Shown here piece after piece: positions 52,922 to 63,693 of a stretch of DNA of 64,000 bases (its first letter is position 1; each line of letters begins with the position of its first letter). The stretch comes from Gracilariopsis chorda (Eukaryota > Rhodophyta > Florideophyceae > Gracilariales > Gracilariaceae). The notes under the pieces were generated by a model. The model ran no database searches. It was not told where the DNA came from and saw only the letters and a program-made list of their open reading frames with translations. Both the position numbers and the translations under genes were made by a program. Location of the stretch: contig NBIV01000001.1 of the NCBI GenBank assembly GCA_003194525.1, forward strand, positions 806,001-870,000. Direction: 5' to 3'.

Positions 52922-54247
52922 ATGGCACCATTCTCCGGAAACACTGAAGAGGAAGTTGAGCCTAAATTTCCAATTCCCGGCTACCGCTATGATCGGAAAC
53001 TCAATCGCTACTTCAAACTGCAACCAGGATGTACCGACAAATCTCCTTCGCTTCATGACAGACCCTGTAAGCGGACAGTCAAACGCCGAAGACTGAGCCA
53101 AGAACCAACTGGCATTGGAACATCTCTACATCGATACATTACGAATGTGGAAGAAGACAAGACTCCCCCCTCTCGAGTTGGATTGAACTGTCGTCTTCTT
53201 GCGTCCAGCCCAAGGGCAAGCTTTGACGAGATAGATTACGATACTAATGATCTAGACATAAGCATTGAGCAGCGAAAAAAAATCTACGGTCACTATCAAT
53301 CTCTTGCGGAGAGGGATAAGCCCAAATCCCTTTGGGATATAAACGAAGTAAATAGCTTCGTTGAAGTGCGAGAAAAGGCCACTTCATTGCAAATCAACTT
53401 CCATCTCTATCCAATAGGTGGTGCGCTTGCAACCTTCGAACCATGCAAAGCACAAACATGCGTGACGCATGGAGCGTGGATAGCGCTCGGCTCCGACTCT
53501 GGAATGTTTTACCAGGTTTCTAAGTTTCGCATTACTCAGTGCGACCTTGAGGAAGAGCAACGGCTCTTGCTTTACCTCCGCCGACCATTTGCAGGAAGAA
53601 TGGCTATTAGCAGTGATGGTCTCCCAGCACTGGCAGTGAACAAGAAAGTGTACATCCTGGACACAGAACTAGGCCAACTTGCGCCTCGTGCACCGCGTCC
53701 TGTCTTCAACGTGGTTGGGTTATCTGCAATCGATAATCTGAAGTTCTTTGGCACAAGAATAGCAGGGTCTTTGTGGAACGGAAAGCTCTTTATGTATGAC
53801 ATTGCATCACCGAGATCACCGATATGGGAATCACGAGGAAATACCCGAGTCGCAGACATGCAGTCGTGCGACGGCGGGAAGATATTGTACACTTCCTCAA
53901 TGCTCAATTACGCGCAGAACTTGCTATGTTGGGATACAAGATTGTCTTACGCTCTGACCCCGGTTTTGCGTTTCGAAGGGCACAGGAATTCGCACAAGCG
54001 CCTGCGTTTCCATGTTGACACAAACTATGCATGTGGTATACTAGCGGCGGGTGGAGATGACGGAATCGTAAGACTGTGGGATGCAAGAAAAGCCGAACTC
54101 CCGCTATCAAGTATTGATCTCAAGGGAGAGATCCCAGAAGCCGTGAAACTGGTTGGTTTCCGAGAAGGTCCTGTGTACAACCCCAGCCTTTGGGTCCAAA
54201 CTCATAAATCCCTTTACCTGTACGAGAAATCCCAGCTCCGCATGTAA
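52922..54247 (+). CDS. DCAF4-like WD40 protein (CUL4-DDB1 adaptor)
   Basis: A 441-aa protein. The N terminus has FPIPGYRYDRKLNRYFKLQPG (residues ~16-36), the PGFYxDxxxNRYFxxxPG signature of DCAF4/WDR21. A basic, disordered stretch follows, then WD40-type repeats in the last ~270 residues: ending pairs such as LWNGKLFMYD, NLLCWD and GDDGIVRLWDARK. DCAF4 proteins present substrates to the CUL4-DDB1 ubiquitin ligase. The WDxR-type motif is visible only in the last repeat. Start ATG at 52922 (GCAATGGC). Intronless. Confidence 0.82.
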   Translation: MAPFSGNTEEEVEPKFPIPGYRYDRKLNRYFKLQPGCTDKSPSLHDRPCKRTVKRRRLSQEPTGIGTSLHRYITNVEEDKTPPSRVGLNCRLLASSPRASFDEIDYDTNDLDISIEQRKKIYGHYQSLAERDKPKSLWDINEVNSFVEVREKATSLQINFHLYPIGGALATFEPCKAQTCVTHGAWIALGSDSGMFYQVSKFRITQCDLEEEQRLLLYLRRPFAGRMAISSDGLPALAVNKKVYILDTELGQLAPRAPRPVFNVVGLSAIDNLKFFGTRIAGSLWNGKLFMYDIASPRSPIWESRGNTRVADMQSCDGGKILYTSSMLNYAQNLLCWDTRLSYALTPVLRFEGHRNSHKRLRFHVDTNYACGILAAGGDDGIVRLWDARKAELPLSSIDLKGEIPEAVKLVGFREGPVYNPSLWVQTHKSLYLYEKSQLRM

Positions 54248-54475
54248 CGAAGGTTTAGACGAATGAAAAGAACTCACGGATCTGAAAGAATGTTCGCATA
54301 TCTGGTTCAGGTGCGTAGTTATCCTAAGGTTGCCCCTGCGTTCTCGAACTGCATGCCATTACCTCAAGATACGTGAAGCGTTTCATTCGGCGTCAACGCT
54401 CGTCGCAGACCTCGGACTCTCACCGCCTATTTTCATTTGCGTAACTGTTGTGAAAGCAACTGCAAAGCAGACCTG

Positions 54476-55726
54476 CTACTGAATGAAACGCCCGCCTGTC
54501 GCCCTCTTGAGCAACCCGATCTCGTGAGCCGTTAGTTGCGTTTCTGCGCCAGCGTTTTTCAGCATCTCTAATTGCTTGTGGATGATACGTTGGTCATATT
54601 CGACAAGCATCCTTGTGTACATTATGCAAGTAAAGCCGCCATCATTTCTGTGCGTCACATCCGCTCCTTTTCCTAGCAAATATTCGACCATTCTTATTCT
54701 CGCTCGCCCACAAGCTGCAAGTAGCGGCGTCTGATGCTGTTTATCACTCCACTGTATGTCCACTGGAACCCCTGCCTGCTCCAAACACCACAAGAACTTG
54801 TCCCAGTCGTCGTAGCGAATAGCGGTGAGGAGGTCTCTCTCTGGGTTATCAACATAGTGCGGTTTCAAATACGATAGCGCTTCAGTATAAACAGGTTGTG
54901 CCCAGTTCTTGATCACAGCCGAAAGTAGGAAAGACAAGGAACCTGCTACAACCGCGCAGATTACAGTTTGTTTGTCCATAGGGTCATCTTCCACCATCTC
55001 CTTCCCGAACAGCGACCATTTTCCGTCTTGACCTACTGCTGGTCCACCGTACGCGATAACTTCGGGCAGGGCTTCATCGAAACCCATTCTTGCCGCGTCT
55101 GAAGAGCCAGGAGTGTGCGCAAAGACTAAAAAAGTGCAGCTCTTTGGATCACTCAGCTCTTGAAGAGCACTCTGAGCAGCAGATTTGGCAGCCTTTTGCA
55201 ACGCTGCGTCAATGGTAGTGACAACCGTTTCGGAAGCAGTTGCGATTTGAATAGCAGATGCATCGTCGCTTCCAAGAAGCAGAACTTCTACAACATCAGA
55301 TGCACCTTTCTTGTCAACAGATCGTGCAATCAGTGGTACGGTTCCAAGTCTTTCCGATACAGCCTGTCTGACAGAAGCAGCGTCCAGGCGCGGTCCAAAC
55401 GTCACATGTGCAAACTTTGGATCTGCAAGACTTGCCGATGCGGTTTCTATGGCTTTTGTTGCTGCAGAGTACGTATTGCCGTCCTTCAAGACGGCGCGTC
55501 CCGTAGCCAATTTGATTGGGGCTCCTTTTGTACCGACACCACGAAGCGCGGGGTTGAAGAAGTCATCGAGGTCAGGTGGTCCCTCTGAATCTGGTCTGGC
55601 AATCATTCTAGCTGTGTTTGCAACAGCTTTAGCGCTTGTGAATCGCGGACGACAAGAGTCGGCTATCGGTGCACTAGTGCGTTTAAAGTGAAGACGCGAT
55701 GATGCTGAAATGAAAGCCGAATCCAT
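54476..55726 (-). CDS. Plastid-targeted(?) protein with FIST-like region, membrane helix and ankyrin repeats
   Basis: A 416-aa protein. The N-terminal ~45 residues are Ser/Ala/Arg-rich (SSRLHFKRTSAPIADSCRPRF), transit-peptide-like. Residues ~95-245 form an alpha/beta region with VVEVLLLGSDDASAIQI, KSCTFLVFAHTPG and EVIAYGGPAVGQDGKW, reminiscent of FIST_N sensory domains, by pattern only. A hydrophobic helix follows (VICAVVAGSLSFLLSAVI), then ankyrin repeats near the C terminus (TPLLAACGRARIRMVEYLLGKGADVTHRNDGG). Ankyrin repeats mediate protein binding. The combination is unfamiliar to me; targeting and FIST identity are inferences. Confidence 0.65.
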   Translation of the reverse strand: MDSAFISASSRLHFKRTSAPIADSCRPRFTSAKAVANTARMIARPDSEGPPDLDDFFNPALRGVGTKGAPIKLATGRAVLKDGNTYSAATKAIETASASLADPKFAHVTFGPRLDAASVRQAVSERLGTVPLIARSVDKKGASDVVEVLLLGSDDASAIQIATASETVVTTIDAALQKAAKSAAQSALQELSDPKSCTFLVFAHTPGSSDAARMGFDEALPEVIAYGGPAVGQDGKWSLFGKEMVEDDPMDKQTVICAVVAGSLSFLLSAVIKNWAQPVYTEALSYLKPHYVDNPERDLLTAIRYDDWDKFLWCLEQAGVPVDIQWSDKQHQTPLLAACGRARIRMVEYLLGKGADVTHRNDGGFTCIMYTRMLVEYDQRIIHKQLEMLKNAGAETQLTAHEIGLLKRATGGRFIQ

Positions 55727-56033
55727 GTCAAATAGGCGAGTTGTGCAGAATTAGTGAAGGTCCCTTTCTTATTTGACGACAGGGCGATAACTCACGGTTG
55801 CGCTGGACCACTTTGATGTTTAGTTAAGGGTAGGATAGAGCGAAGAGGACTGAGAAACAAGCATCGTGCCTTCAGATTGGATTAGGTGTGCACACGCACA
55901 TCACAGCGGATTGTGCTGTTTACGTCATCCCGTGGGGATCTCCCAAACTCATTTTTAGGTTAGTCCCGATATCTATCTACCCTGTATATTGGGCTCTTTC
56001 GGCAGCCTTTTTACCCTTGCAAGGTTATAACAC
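55727..56033. other. Promoter region before the MULE
   Basis: About 300 bp between the ankyrin gene's start and the left end of the Mutator-like element; nothing recognised. Confidence 0.4.
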
Positions 56034-56378
56034 GGGGTAAAATCTTGCATGCCGTTTTACCCGGCTTTTGCTGAATCTACATAATGTACAAATGTAGATT
56101 TTCCACCAATCAGTGCACAGAGTTCAGCCTCAGCTGTAAGCAGAGGTCCCCATCCACAGCTCAGCAGAACATATTTTATTGACACCAACCAGAACGCAGA
56201 GTTCAACCTGCCACGGCGCCCATGTAGATATGTACCCACCCATCTTGTGCCAAGTCATTCTGTAAATCCTAGCATCCAATCAGCTCTAAGTTTTGCGGCT
56301 CGTGCGAGACAAGTGCCGCAGCCGCTCAGCTTTGGATTCAAAAGCGCAAAAAGCGCGCGTTGTTGCACATTTTGAGTT
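56034..56378 (+). repeat. MULE left terminal inverted repeat
   Basis: Aligns with the reverse complement of 62611-62938 over its length, including GGCTTTTGCTGAAT, CAGAGTTCAGCCTCAGC, GACACCAACCAGAACGCAGA and CTTGTGCCAAGTCATTCT. It carries ~19 extra bases after GGGGTAAAA (TCTTGCATGCCG...) that the right copy lacks. Confidence 0.9.
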
Positions 56379-56818
56379 CCTGATCAAGATAACACCATCG
56401 ATCTCCTTCCCATCGCACTACCCATCTCCCTGCCCACCATCTGCCTTTTCCCTTGCGCAGTTTGTCTCAAACAACGCACTCTTCTTTTGCTCTTGATAAA
56501 GGAATGCTATCTATAATTTACGCCAACAGCGATCAAATTTGCGCAATCTACATAAACCTATGTGCTCCAATTTACAATCCAAGCACTATATCATCACTGC
56601 TACAACTCGTAACATTACACAAGTTGCTTTTACAAAAATAACTTTCATCTTTGATTTTGTATGCGATTGGCGCTAACTCGCATGATTTAAGCCTCTAGTT
56701 TTGCTACTATAATCAGCATAAAAAACCATTACTCAGGCTGTCGCCCGGTTTGTTGATTGAAATTATCCTGCATGTTTTGTATCTTTCTTTTCTCCTGAAC
56801 GTTGCCCGACCCTAACCA

Positions 56819-57319
56819 ATGTTTCGTATGCCGCAGAAATCAGGCACGTTTACTTTCCTGAAGTGCAATCATTACTCTAACCACCACTTTTTTGTATATT
56901 GCGATAAGACATCTCAATCGGAGACTTCCTGGAGTCGATATTATCTCCAGTATCTCCATCTATGTACCTATTCTGTCGCGCTTTATAATCATCGGATTGA
57001 TTTGAATTGCATGTTAATTAGATCGTTGTGTGCGTCTTTGTTTAGTTGGACTGTCGAAGACTACTTTTTTGACGTGATCTTAATATGGTACGGGTATGAA
57101 AACAATTCTGTATTAAACTGGTTTATCGTGTTGAAAGTCCCGATTTGCACGCTTTCAAGCCATATTACCTCCATGACGATTACAAAGAAAAATAACCGCA
57201 ATGGCATTCCAGATTATGAGCTTCTTACACGTTCTCAAAGACAAGAGATTGATAAGTTTCTATGCGATTTAGAAAAATTCACGGCATCTATCTGTAACAC
57301 TTCGCGCGTGTCGAAGTGA
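56819..57319 (+). CDS. Unrecognised ORF inside the MULE (166 aa)
   Basis: Open frame from the ATG at 56819, rich in aromatic residues in its first two thirds and polar at the end (ITKKNNRNGIPDYELLTRSQ). No domain recognised. It ends 100 bp before the protease-like ORF in the same orientation and may be its N-terminal extension, separated by a frame change or intron. Confidence 0.45.
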   Translation: MFRMPQKSGTFTFLKCNHYSNHHFFVYCDKTSQSETSWSRYYLQYLHLCTYSVALYNHRIDLNCMLIRSLCASLFSWTVEDYFFDVILIWYGYENNSVLNWFIVLKVPICTLSSHITSMTITKKNNRNGIPDYELLTRSQRQEIDKFLCDLEKFTASICNTSRVSK

Positions 57320-57418
57320 CTAACGGCTGTTCGAAGCCATCTCGCCCAACTGTTTATCAACGATCGAAACCAGGTCCATTCTAATGTCTTCGTAAGAAAC
57401 TGTTATCCTGAAAAGCTA

Positions 57419-58174
57419 ATGTGTAATGTGCTCATAAGTGCAGTAATAAAGCATCTGATACCAAAAGAAGAAGTAGTACTCAGCAGTTGTGTCACCAGGG
57501 CCTACCTTATGGGCATGTCTCATTCGTTATACGCTGTGAAGAAGAGGCCTCTATACAAGCTAGAACATCTCGACACATTCTTTGAACATTTTCAAAGGCG
57601 TTTGTTTGATGGAAATGCGGAAATTACTACGTTTGTAGTTCCAATGAACTTTAAAAACAAGCACTGGGGTATCATCGTTGCTCGCAAAGTTCTGAATTCT
57701 TCGCAGAGAGTCGAATTGCGAGTTGTGATGTTTCGTGATAGCAAAGGTTGGAAATGCCCTGGACATGTTCTTCAGTTTCTCAAGACAGCGTTTGACTATG
57801 CTCTTCCTTGTTACAGAGTGCATTGGACTATATTTAAGAAGAACTATCTTCTTGATGTTCTTAAATTCGAAAAGCAACCCGACTCCTATAGCATTGGGGC
57901 ATATGTTCGGGTTGCATGCAGTACATTTGTTTCAGATACTTGCCAACTACCTGAAGAAAAGTTTGCTTCCGGCTATGACTCCAACTACATTGATAAGTGC
58001 AAGTGGGCATCGGCCAGATGTAGGTTGGTGAACATCATATACGCATACGAGAAGAATGGTAATACTGAAGTGACGGAAGCTGAAGTTTCCATATTTCAGC
58101 ATAAGCAAGGAAAACTTTGGCTAGGCAGAAGAAATGAAGGGATAGAGAATGTATTGAGGAGTGCACGTAAATAA
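57419..58174 (+). CDS. C48 (Ulp1-like) protease domain of the MULE, nucleophile Cys replaced by Ile
   Basis: A 251-aa frame. Conserved C48 features: FVVPMNFKNKHWGIIVA with His82-Trp83, MFRDSKGW with Asp107 at the position of the catalytic Asp, and EKQPDSYSIGAYV with Gln153. The motif should read S-C-G, but the codon is ATT, giving Ile159; as read, the protein lacks its nucleophile. The frame is otherwise open and ends cleanly. It is far shorter and very different from the host SUMO protease at 26-28.5 kb. It may serve as a non-catalytic binding module, or the element may simply be decaying. Confidence 0.68.
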   Translation: MCNVLISAVIKHLIPKEEVVLSSCVTRAYLMGMSHSLYAVKKRPLYKLEHLDTFFEHFQRRLFDGNAEITTFVVPMNFKNKHWGIIVARKVLNSSQRVELRVVMFRDSKGWKCPGHVLQFLKTAFDYALPCYRVHWTIFKKNYLLDVLKFEKQPDSYSIGAYVRVACSTFVSDTCQLPEEKFASGYDSNYIDKCKWASARCRLVNIIYAYEKNGNTEVTEAEVSIFQHKQGKLWLGRRNEGIENVLRSARK

Positions 58175-58257
58175 GTTTTGCAAGGCAGGGTAGACGAAGA
58201 AAAAATGATGCTGAGTACGAATACCAAAAAGAGGTTTTCAGTTCAACGGAATTTTTC

Positions 58258-61200
58258 ATGGGTGCGTTCAGAGCATTTGAAATGGGAACCGAAGAAGTAC
58301 GAAATGCTGGGAAAATAGAAAAAGCAGCAGTAGTTGAAGCTCGCTGGCAGAGAATTGAAGAGCTTCGTCAAGCTGAGAAGGCTTGGTACTCTCATAGTTC
58401 CAGAGAAGCCTCATTTATTCACCGTAGGCTTAGAAAAATTTGGTTCAAGGATAGCTCCGTAACGGTTTCGGGAATTATTGAAGGTTTATTGCAAGCAGTA
58501 CTGCCCACGAATGAAAATACGGCGACGGCATCAGCTCTTGTCGAAAACAAGGAAGGTGGTGGATGTACCAGTAGGCAGGAGAACACAAGAAGCGACCGCA
58601 AAGTCATCTTTTCGAATGTGGATGACATAAATCATGGAATACAAACCTCAACTCGTGTGAGAGAGATTAATGAAACCCGAGATCTTCCATACTATGTGTA
58701 TAAGCTTTCACAAGAAGGAGAATTGTCTGGAGTACATCGTTTCAGACCAATCTGTAGAAAACACGTCCTAAGAACTACTTTGATCAGTGCAAGGCTTCGT
58801 TGTATTCGATGTAATCCTCCCCACTCATGCAGAACCATGATTTCTGCATACCTCACTCGTTCTACAATGATGTGGCAGATTTCCAGAAACTATCCACACA
58901 CACATGAGCTCAGCCCGGTCCAAAACGACATATGCTTAGTCAGGAATCATTCCATTATAAGATCTATGGAAAGTAGGTTTAAGGAATGGACTGCAAAGAG
59001 CATATTTTATGGCGCAAAAATTCCCTGGGATGTATCCGAAGCAGCACTAGTTCCGTTTCACAGCAGACCGTCTCCCGGTTTACGAATAATGTCAACATCG
59101 CTTCTGGACGGTACTGAAAAGGCAGAGTGTGCACTTTCTGAACGTGCAAAGTGATGCACCAATGAGATGAGTACTTCTGGATACAGTGAAAGCGTGGGAT
59201 CCCGACGTATTGCTCCTAGTAGTACCACTAACACCAGAAAAGCTTCACAAGTTGGAAAGGTGGAGACAGACAATTCTCTAATAGGGGTGAAGAAAATAGG
59301 CCTTGCGCAGCACATCAACACCGAAAAAAAGAGAACAGTATTGGATGCAGTGGATAGCTCTGATGCATGCTCGGATGAAAAAGGTGTTGATTTTAGTCCA
59401 ATTTTTGGTCTTGAAGAAAGAACTGAGGAACATTCAGAGGTGAGACCGAAGCAAGATGAACGGTTTGCGTATTCAGACAGCTCAGAATCTGGAGAGTATG
59501 AAGATGTCTCACTGCTTATAGACACATTTATCGAAGATGAACAGCCTCCGCCGTACAATCTTTTTCACAGCGATACAAGTAGTGCGCCTCAACGTGAACT
59601 TGTCAAGCACATGAATGAAATAGAATCTGCAGATGTAGACAAATATGAAACTGAAAGCTCAGAAGGCTCATCATTTGAGATAAGACGTATAGAGGAAGGT
59701 GAAGCTCTCTTCAAGAGAGCACTCATCTCGTTCGTATCAGGCTTACGAGAAAACGCTTCCGGTAATACAGTCCTAAAAGAAATCCAATTTATTGGCAATT
59801 TCTTTGGACAAAAACTGCGCATTCGGGATTCTTCATATCATAAGCACATTCTAGCAGCCACTGCTAACCCAGATTATACTGATGGTCTCTTAGTTCTGAG
59901 CCAGTCCGTGAACTGACCATACGCAGCCTACCGTTAAAGCTTGAAAAAGATGCGTTGGAGATGAGAAACAAGCATTATATTCCATTCAAACACATTATCG
60001 CACTATTGGAAGCAAAGTAAAATGTCTAAATTGACACAAAGGGCTTACAGAACAAGAATTCGTATGCAAAAGGCATGGATACCCCACCTCGAGAAGAATG
60101 TATGAGATTTTGTAAGGAACTGATTGCGATCACAGACGCAGACACCCAGAATCGGGTATTTCTCACAGTTGGACAGGAGGGGAGAATGGATTCCACGGCG
60201 TGGACGTAAAGACATTGGATGGATGACTACGCACGATACGGATTTGTTCCCAGTATAAGTATTGATTGCAAATACATATCCAATCGCTTCAGACTCCCGC
60301 TGCTGACCATTAATGGCAGAGCAAGCGACGGCTGTGTGCTCACTTTTTCATGGCTTTCATCTCCAATGAAACCGTAGAAAGCTTAACGAGAATACTATCC
60401 CAGGTTCGTTCTATTATTCAAATTCCCACAGCGATGGTCGCAATGGAACAGAGTACACCGTGTATGAACGCCACTAAGAAAATCTTCCCCATGTCATACA
60501 TTGCCCTTGACGAGTGGCATCTGAACCAGAATCAATTCCGATATTGCGGGAGCTGGTGCTCAAATATCCGGTGCAGAGGAATATCAGAAGAATTGACAAG
60601 GGACCGTTTCAGAATGAGGCAAACAAGAACGGAAAGCAAATTCATTTCCATATGGAATGAGTTCGAAAGGAAGTACTTTCATCAGTTTCAACAAAAACAA
60701 CTGCTGTAGTTTAAGTTTTTATATCAGACAAATGGTGAAATAATCGTTGCGTACTATTGCAATCAATACGTTCCCTTCCATTTTCTTCTCCGAGGAACAG
60801 GGTACACGGAATGCTCGAACTCTTTCAATCGCAGAAATATATTGCAACGCAAAGTAGCATTGTGGAAGATACCCAGCAAGATGCTTCGACTAACCAACAG
60901 GAGCCGTAATAATCGTGTCGCTTCTATATCCAAAGTGTTGAAGCCTCAGAGACTCACAAACCGGAATATGACAACCTGTCAGCTGCCTATACCGCAAGCA
61001 GTGCTTCATGCCCTCATCACCGAGTACACCGCCTACTCTTTGCACAAATTCGTAGATCTAAGGGTCATTCCAAGTAGAAATTATGTCGTCTTTGCCCTAA
61101 GCATTGAGCTATTGACTCGTGCAACATGCACTGATACCAGAATTGATGATGACTGTGTTCTAGAAACAGTAGTGGTGTTCTCGTTGAAATGGTCAGGAAC

Positions 61201-61530
61201 ATTACAACCGTTCATGATACTTCGGAAACAGGAGCAGTCACACCACAGGTCTACCAAATGTTTCTCACGAACTTTGCCAATCGAAATTATAATAGGGCTG
61301 AAGCCCTTTTGGCATCATGCAGCTGTGGTCAACATGCCGTGGCCGGATTTCCATGTCGAAACATAGTTAGATTTGCAGTCACGTATCCAGAGCTGCTATT
61401 TAAAAAACTGCAGCTAAAGAATGTTCTTGGAAGTCGAGTGCAGTTGGAGGCTCTTTGTGACTCCTATTGGAAATTAAACGACGACGAACACACAAACATA
61501 CATCTATCAAGTATCAGGCTGAAGATCTGA
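58258..61530 (+). pseudogene. MULE transposase, decayed
   Basis: The N-terminal frame 58258-59916 has one in-frame TGA (59152-59154). It contains a Cys/His cluster (CRKHVLRTTLISARLRCIRC..HSC) and then an acidic stretch. After frame changes, 60180-60345 reads WMDDYARYGFVPSISIDCKY and SNRFRLPLLTINGRASDG (MULE core with the first Asp at 60264-60266). 60360-60540 reads NETVESLTRIL..NATKKIFP..DEWHLNQN (the C/WHxxxN block), with the second Asp not found at its usual place. 61290-61370 reads CSCGQHAVAGFPCRNIVRFA, a SWIM zinc finger with the His changed to Asn. Several stops and shifts show it is inactive. Confidence 0.78.
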
Positions 61531-61731
61531 AAAGAACATCTGGAGGCCAGAAAATCATTCCAAAAGTGAGGCAGCCAAAAGGGTGGATGAGAACAAATAC
61601 GGAACAACATTAGTTCACAGATCGATGAACATGTAAAACATTACTTGTCTTGGTCTGACGGACGGGCAATGTCTGATACGAAGCATCACTTAGAAACGGA
61701 TCTCAGACCAATAGCACTTGGCAGCAATTAA

Positions 61732-62139
61732 ATGGTGTTAGAAACTTCTATACAAGCTCTTGCAAAAGGCCGAGCCCCAATTCCTCCTGTTAAGCATGTT
61801 ACACTGAGCTCAGAGTTCAAAGAGATCTTGTCTGGCCGGAAAACGGATAATAATGAACTTTTTCGTATCATTCGAACCCAAAACATGGGTCTCACTTGCA
61901 ACGAAAAGCGCAAAAGAGGATGCATGGAAGTAGTGAAGAGGAAACGTCATCGAATTTCAGAGCAGCGGCATCCCCGTGCATCTCTGATATCTTCACAAAG
62001 TAGCGTTTTTGAGAAGAGCCATGAATCGTCAACTATTATTTTCACACAAGATGTGAATAGTGCAATCGACAAATGTCTTACAACCATTTGTGGTACATAC
62101 CATACAGCGGCTACCATAAAACGGAGAGATTCATACTAA
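61732..62139 (+). CDS. C-terminal ORF of the MULE (135 aa), unrecognised
   Basis: Open from an ATG at 61732 with a basic patch (NEKRKRGCMEVVKRKRHR) like a nuclear localisation signal. It lies 200 bp after the SWIM-like region and is probably the tail of the transposase. Confidence 0.4.
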   Translation: MVLETSIQALAKGRAPIPPVKHVTLSSEFKEILSGRKTDNNELFRIIRTQNMGLTCNEKRKRGCMEVVKRKRHRISEQRHPRASLISSQSSVFEKSHESSTIIFTQDVNSAIDKCLTTICGTYHTAATIKRRDSY

Positions 62140-62352
62140 AATTGCCAAAAAAGACACAACATTGAAGTTTCAAGACCTAGTTCTCTAAACCACAAACCAC
62201 CAACACGAGAGCTTACGTTAACTTCAAAACAGAGGAAAGCGGTCAGAAGAGACGGCAATTCAGCAGGCTGATTAGCAATTCAATCGACGAGGAAGAAACC
62301 CGAAGAAAGTTACTGGAAGAGACGGCTGCTGGGGAGCGTGATGGCCTATGGC

Positions 62353-62650
62353 CACTGCGATGGGAAGGAGAGCGATAGTTTACCGTTATAAGGCACTCAA
62401 GAGAATGCACCAGCGCACTCTTTTTGCGCTTCCAAGTCCAGAGCTGGACAAGGCAATGGCCAGTGCGATGAGAAAGAGAGCGATGGTTTGCCGTGATCGG
62501 GCATTCAAGAGCCTGCACCAGCGCCCACGTTTCGTGCCTTCAAAGACGGGTGTTGGACAGGGTGATGGGCAGTGCAATGGGAAGGAGAGCGATGCTTTGC
62601 CCTAAGCGGGCACTCAAGAGCGGGTAACAGCGCCCAGTTTTTGTGCTTTG
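62353..62650. repeat. Subterminal ~109-bp tandem repeat, three copies
   Basis: Copies start at 62353, 62461 and 62570, each CAGTGCGATGRGAAGGAGAG-like followed by CGATRGTTT.CCGT and GCACTCAAGAG..CACCAGCGC. The third copy runs into the right inverted repeat. Subterminal arrays often hold transposase-binding sites. Confidence 0.85.
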
Positions 62651-62938
62651 GAATTCAAAGCTGAGCAGCTGCGGGAGGTGCCTCGCACGAGCTGCAGGGT
62701 CCAGAGCTGATTGGATGCTAGCATTTATAGAATGACTTGGCACAAGGTGAGTCGGTACATATCTACATGGGCCCCGTGGCAGGCTGAACTCTGCGTTCTG
62801 GTTGGTGTGAGTAAAATATGTTTTGCTGAGCTGTGGAAGTGGACCTCTGCTTACTGCTGAGGCTGAACTCTGTGCTGTCACTGGTGTAAAATCTACATTT
62901 TGTACATTATGCATATTCAGCAAAAGCCGTTTTACCCC
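62611..62938 (-). repeat. MULE right terminal inverted repeat
   Basis: Reverse complement of the left repeat, ending AGCCGTTTTACCCC. The inner edge (ACTCAAGAGCGGGTAACAGCGC) overlaps the third copy of the subterminal repeat. Confidence 0.9.
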
Positions 62939-63300
62939 TTCTTTTTTAAACAGCATTACAGTAGGACAATGGTACTCATGGCAGCAACGATGACGACAAC
63001 AAGTAAACGGTAGGCATCTCCATCCTTTCACAGGTTATGGGCCCTACGCTAAGATGACCGAGCACCTCCACATCTCCCCATACCCACACCTCCCCATACC
63101 CGCACCTCCCACACGTACACCTCCAAACCCACCACACTCACTATCATCACGATACCTTCCCCAGCTACCCACCTAGCACGGCGCCAAATGCGCAAAATCC
63201 AACAAAATCCTCGCATGAAACAAATTCTTTTACGCTAAACCTCTAGAACGGCCACTTCTGCAAAATGCAAGTGTGGTTCTACAGCAGTCTACTACATGAT

Positions 63301-63486
63301 GGTGCGTTTACGGCAGGCTGTTAACCCAGAACCTCTGTTGTCCGTGCAGCAAAGTGTCTGGTAGCTGTTCTAATAATAAAGCGGCAGACTTCGAAAAGTT
63401 GGCACGTTGTAAACAGCACCACAGATGCACCTTTCTTGATCACGAGGAGTACAGAGCCCACTTTGCTGCGATTCATCTCATGTGAG
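63301..63486 (+). CDS. Zinc-finger-like fragment
   Basis: Open frame without ATG between stops: CCPCSKVSGSC, DFEKLARCKQHHRCTFL and DHEEYRAHFAAIH. The C..C..H..C and H..H spacing looks like a transposon-type zinc finger. Short, so only suggestive; it may be an exon or a remnant. Confidence 0.35.
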
Positions 63487-63693
63487 AAGCCCTACACCTC
63501 TTCTTTGTCCTTCGCAGGCAATAATTCAAGAAGCGCGTGCTTTTTCCTTCTGATATAGTTCAAAACGCAGAACCAAGCATACCATGCACGCCCACATACA
63601 GCGGCTTTACTTTATCGGTAGCCAAAATGAACCATAGTCTTTAGGCACTTCAAACTGCAATATTTGAGCGGTTCGGCACTAAGTTTTCATGAC

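Larger units (their letters stand above)
56034..62938 (+). mobile_element. Mutator-like element (MULE) with long terminal inverted repeats and a C48 protease-like gene
   Basis: About 6.9 kb bounded by two inverted repeats of ~330 bp, both beginning with GGGGTAAAA at the outer edge. Inside, all recognisable genes are on the plus strand: a short ORF, a Ulp1-like protease ORF, and a long decayed MULE transposase frame. The layout recalls plant MULEs that carry ULP1-type protease domains. No clear 9-bp target duplication is visible next to the GGGG ends. Confidence 0.85.
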
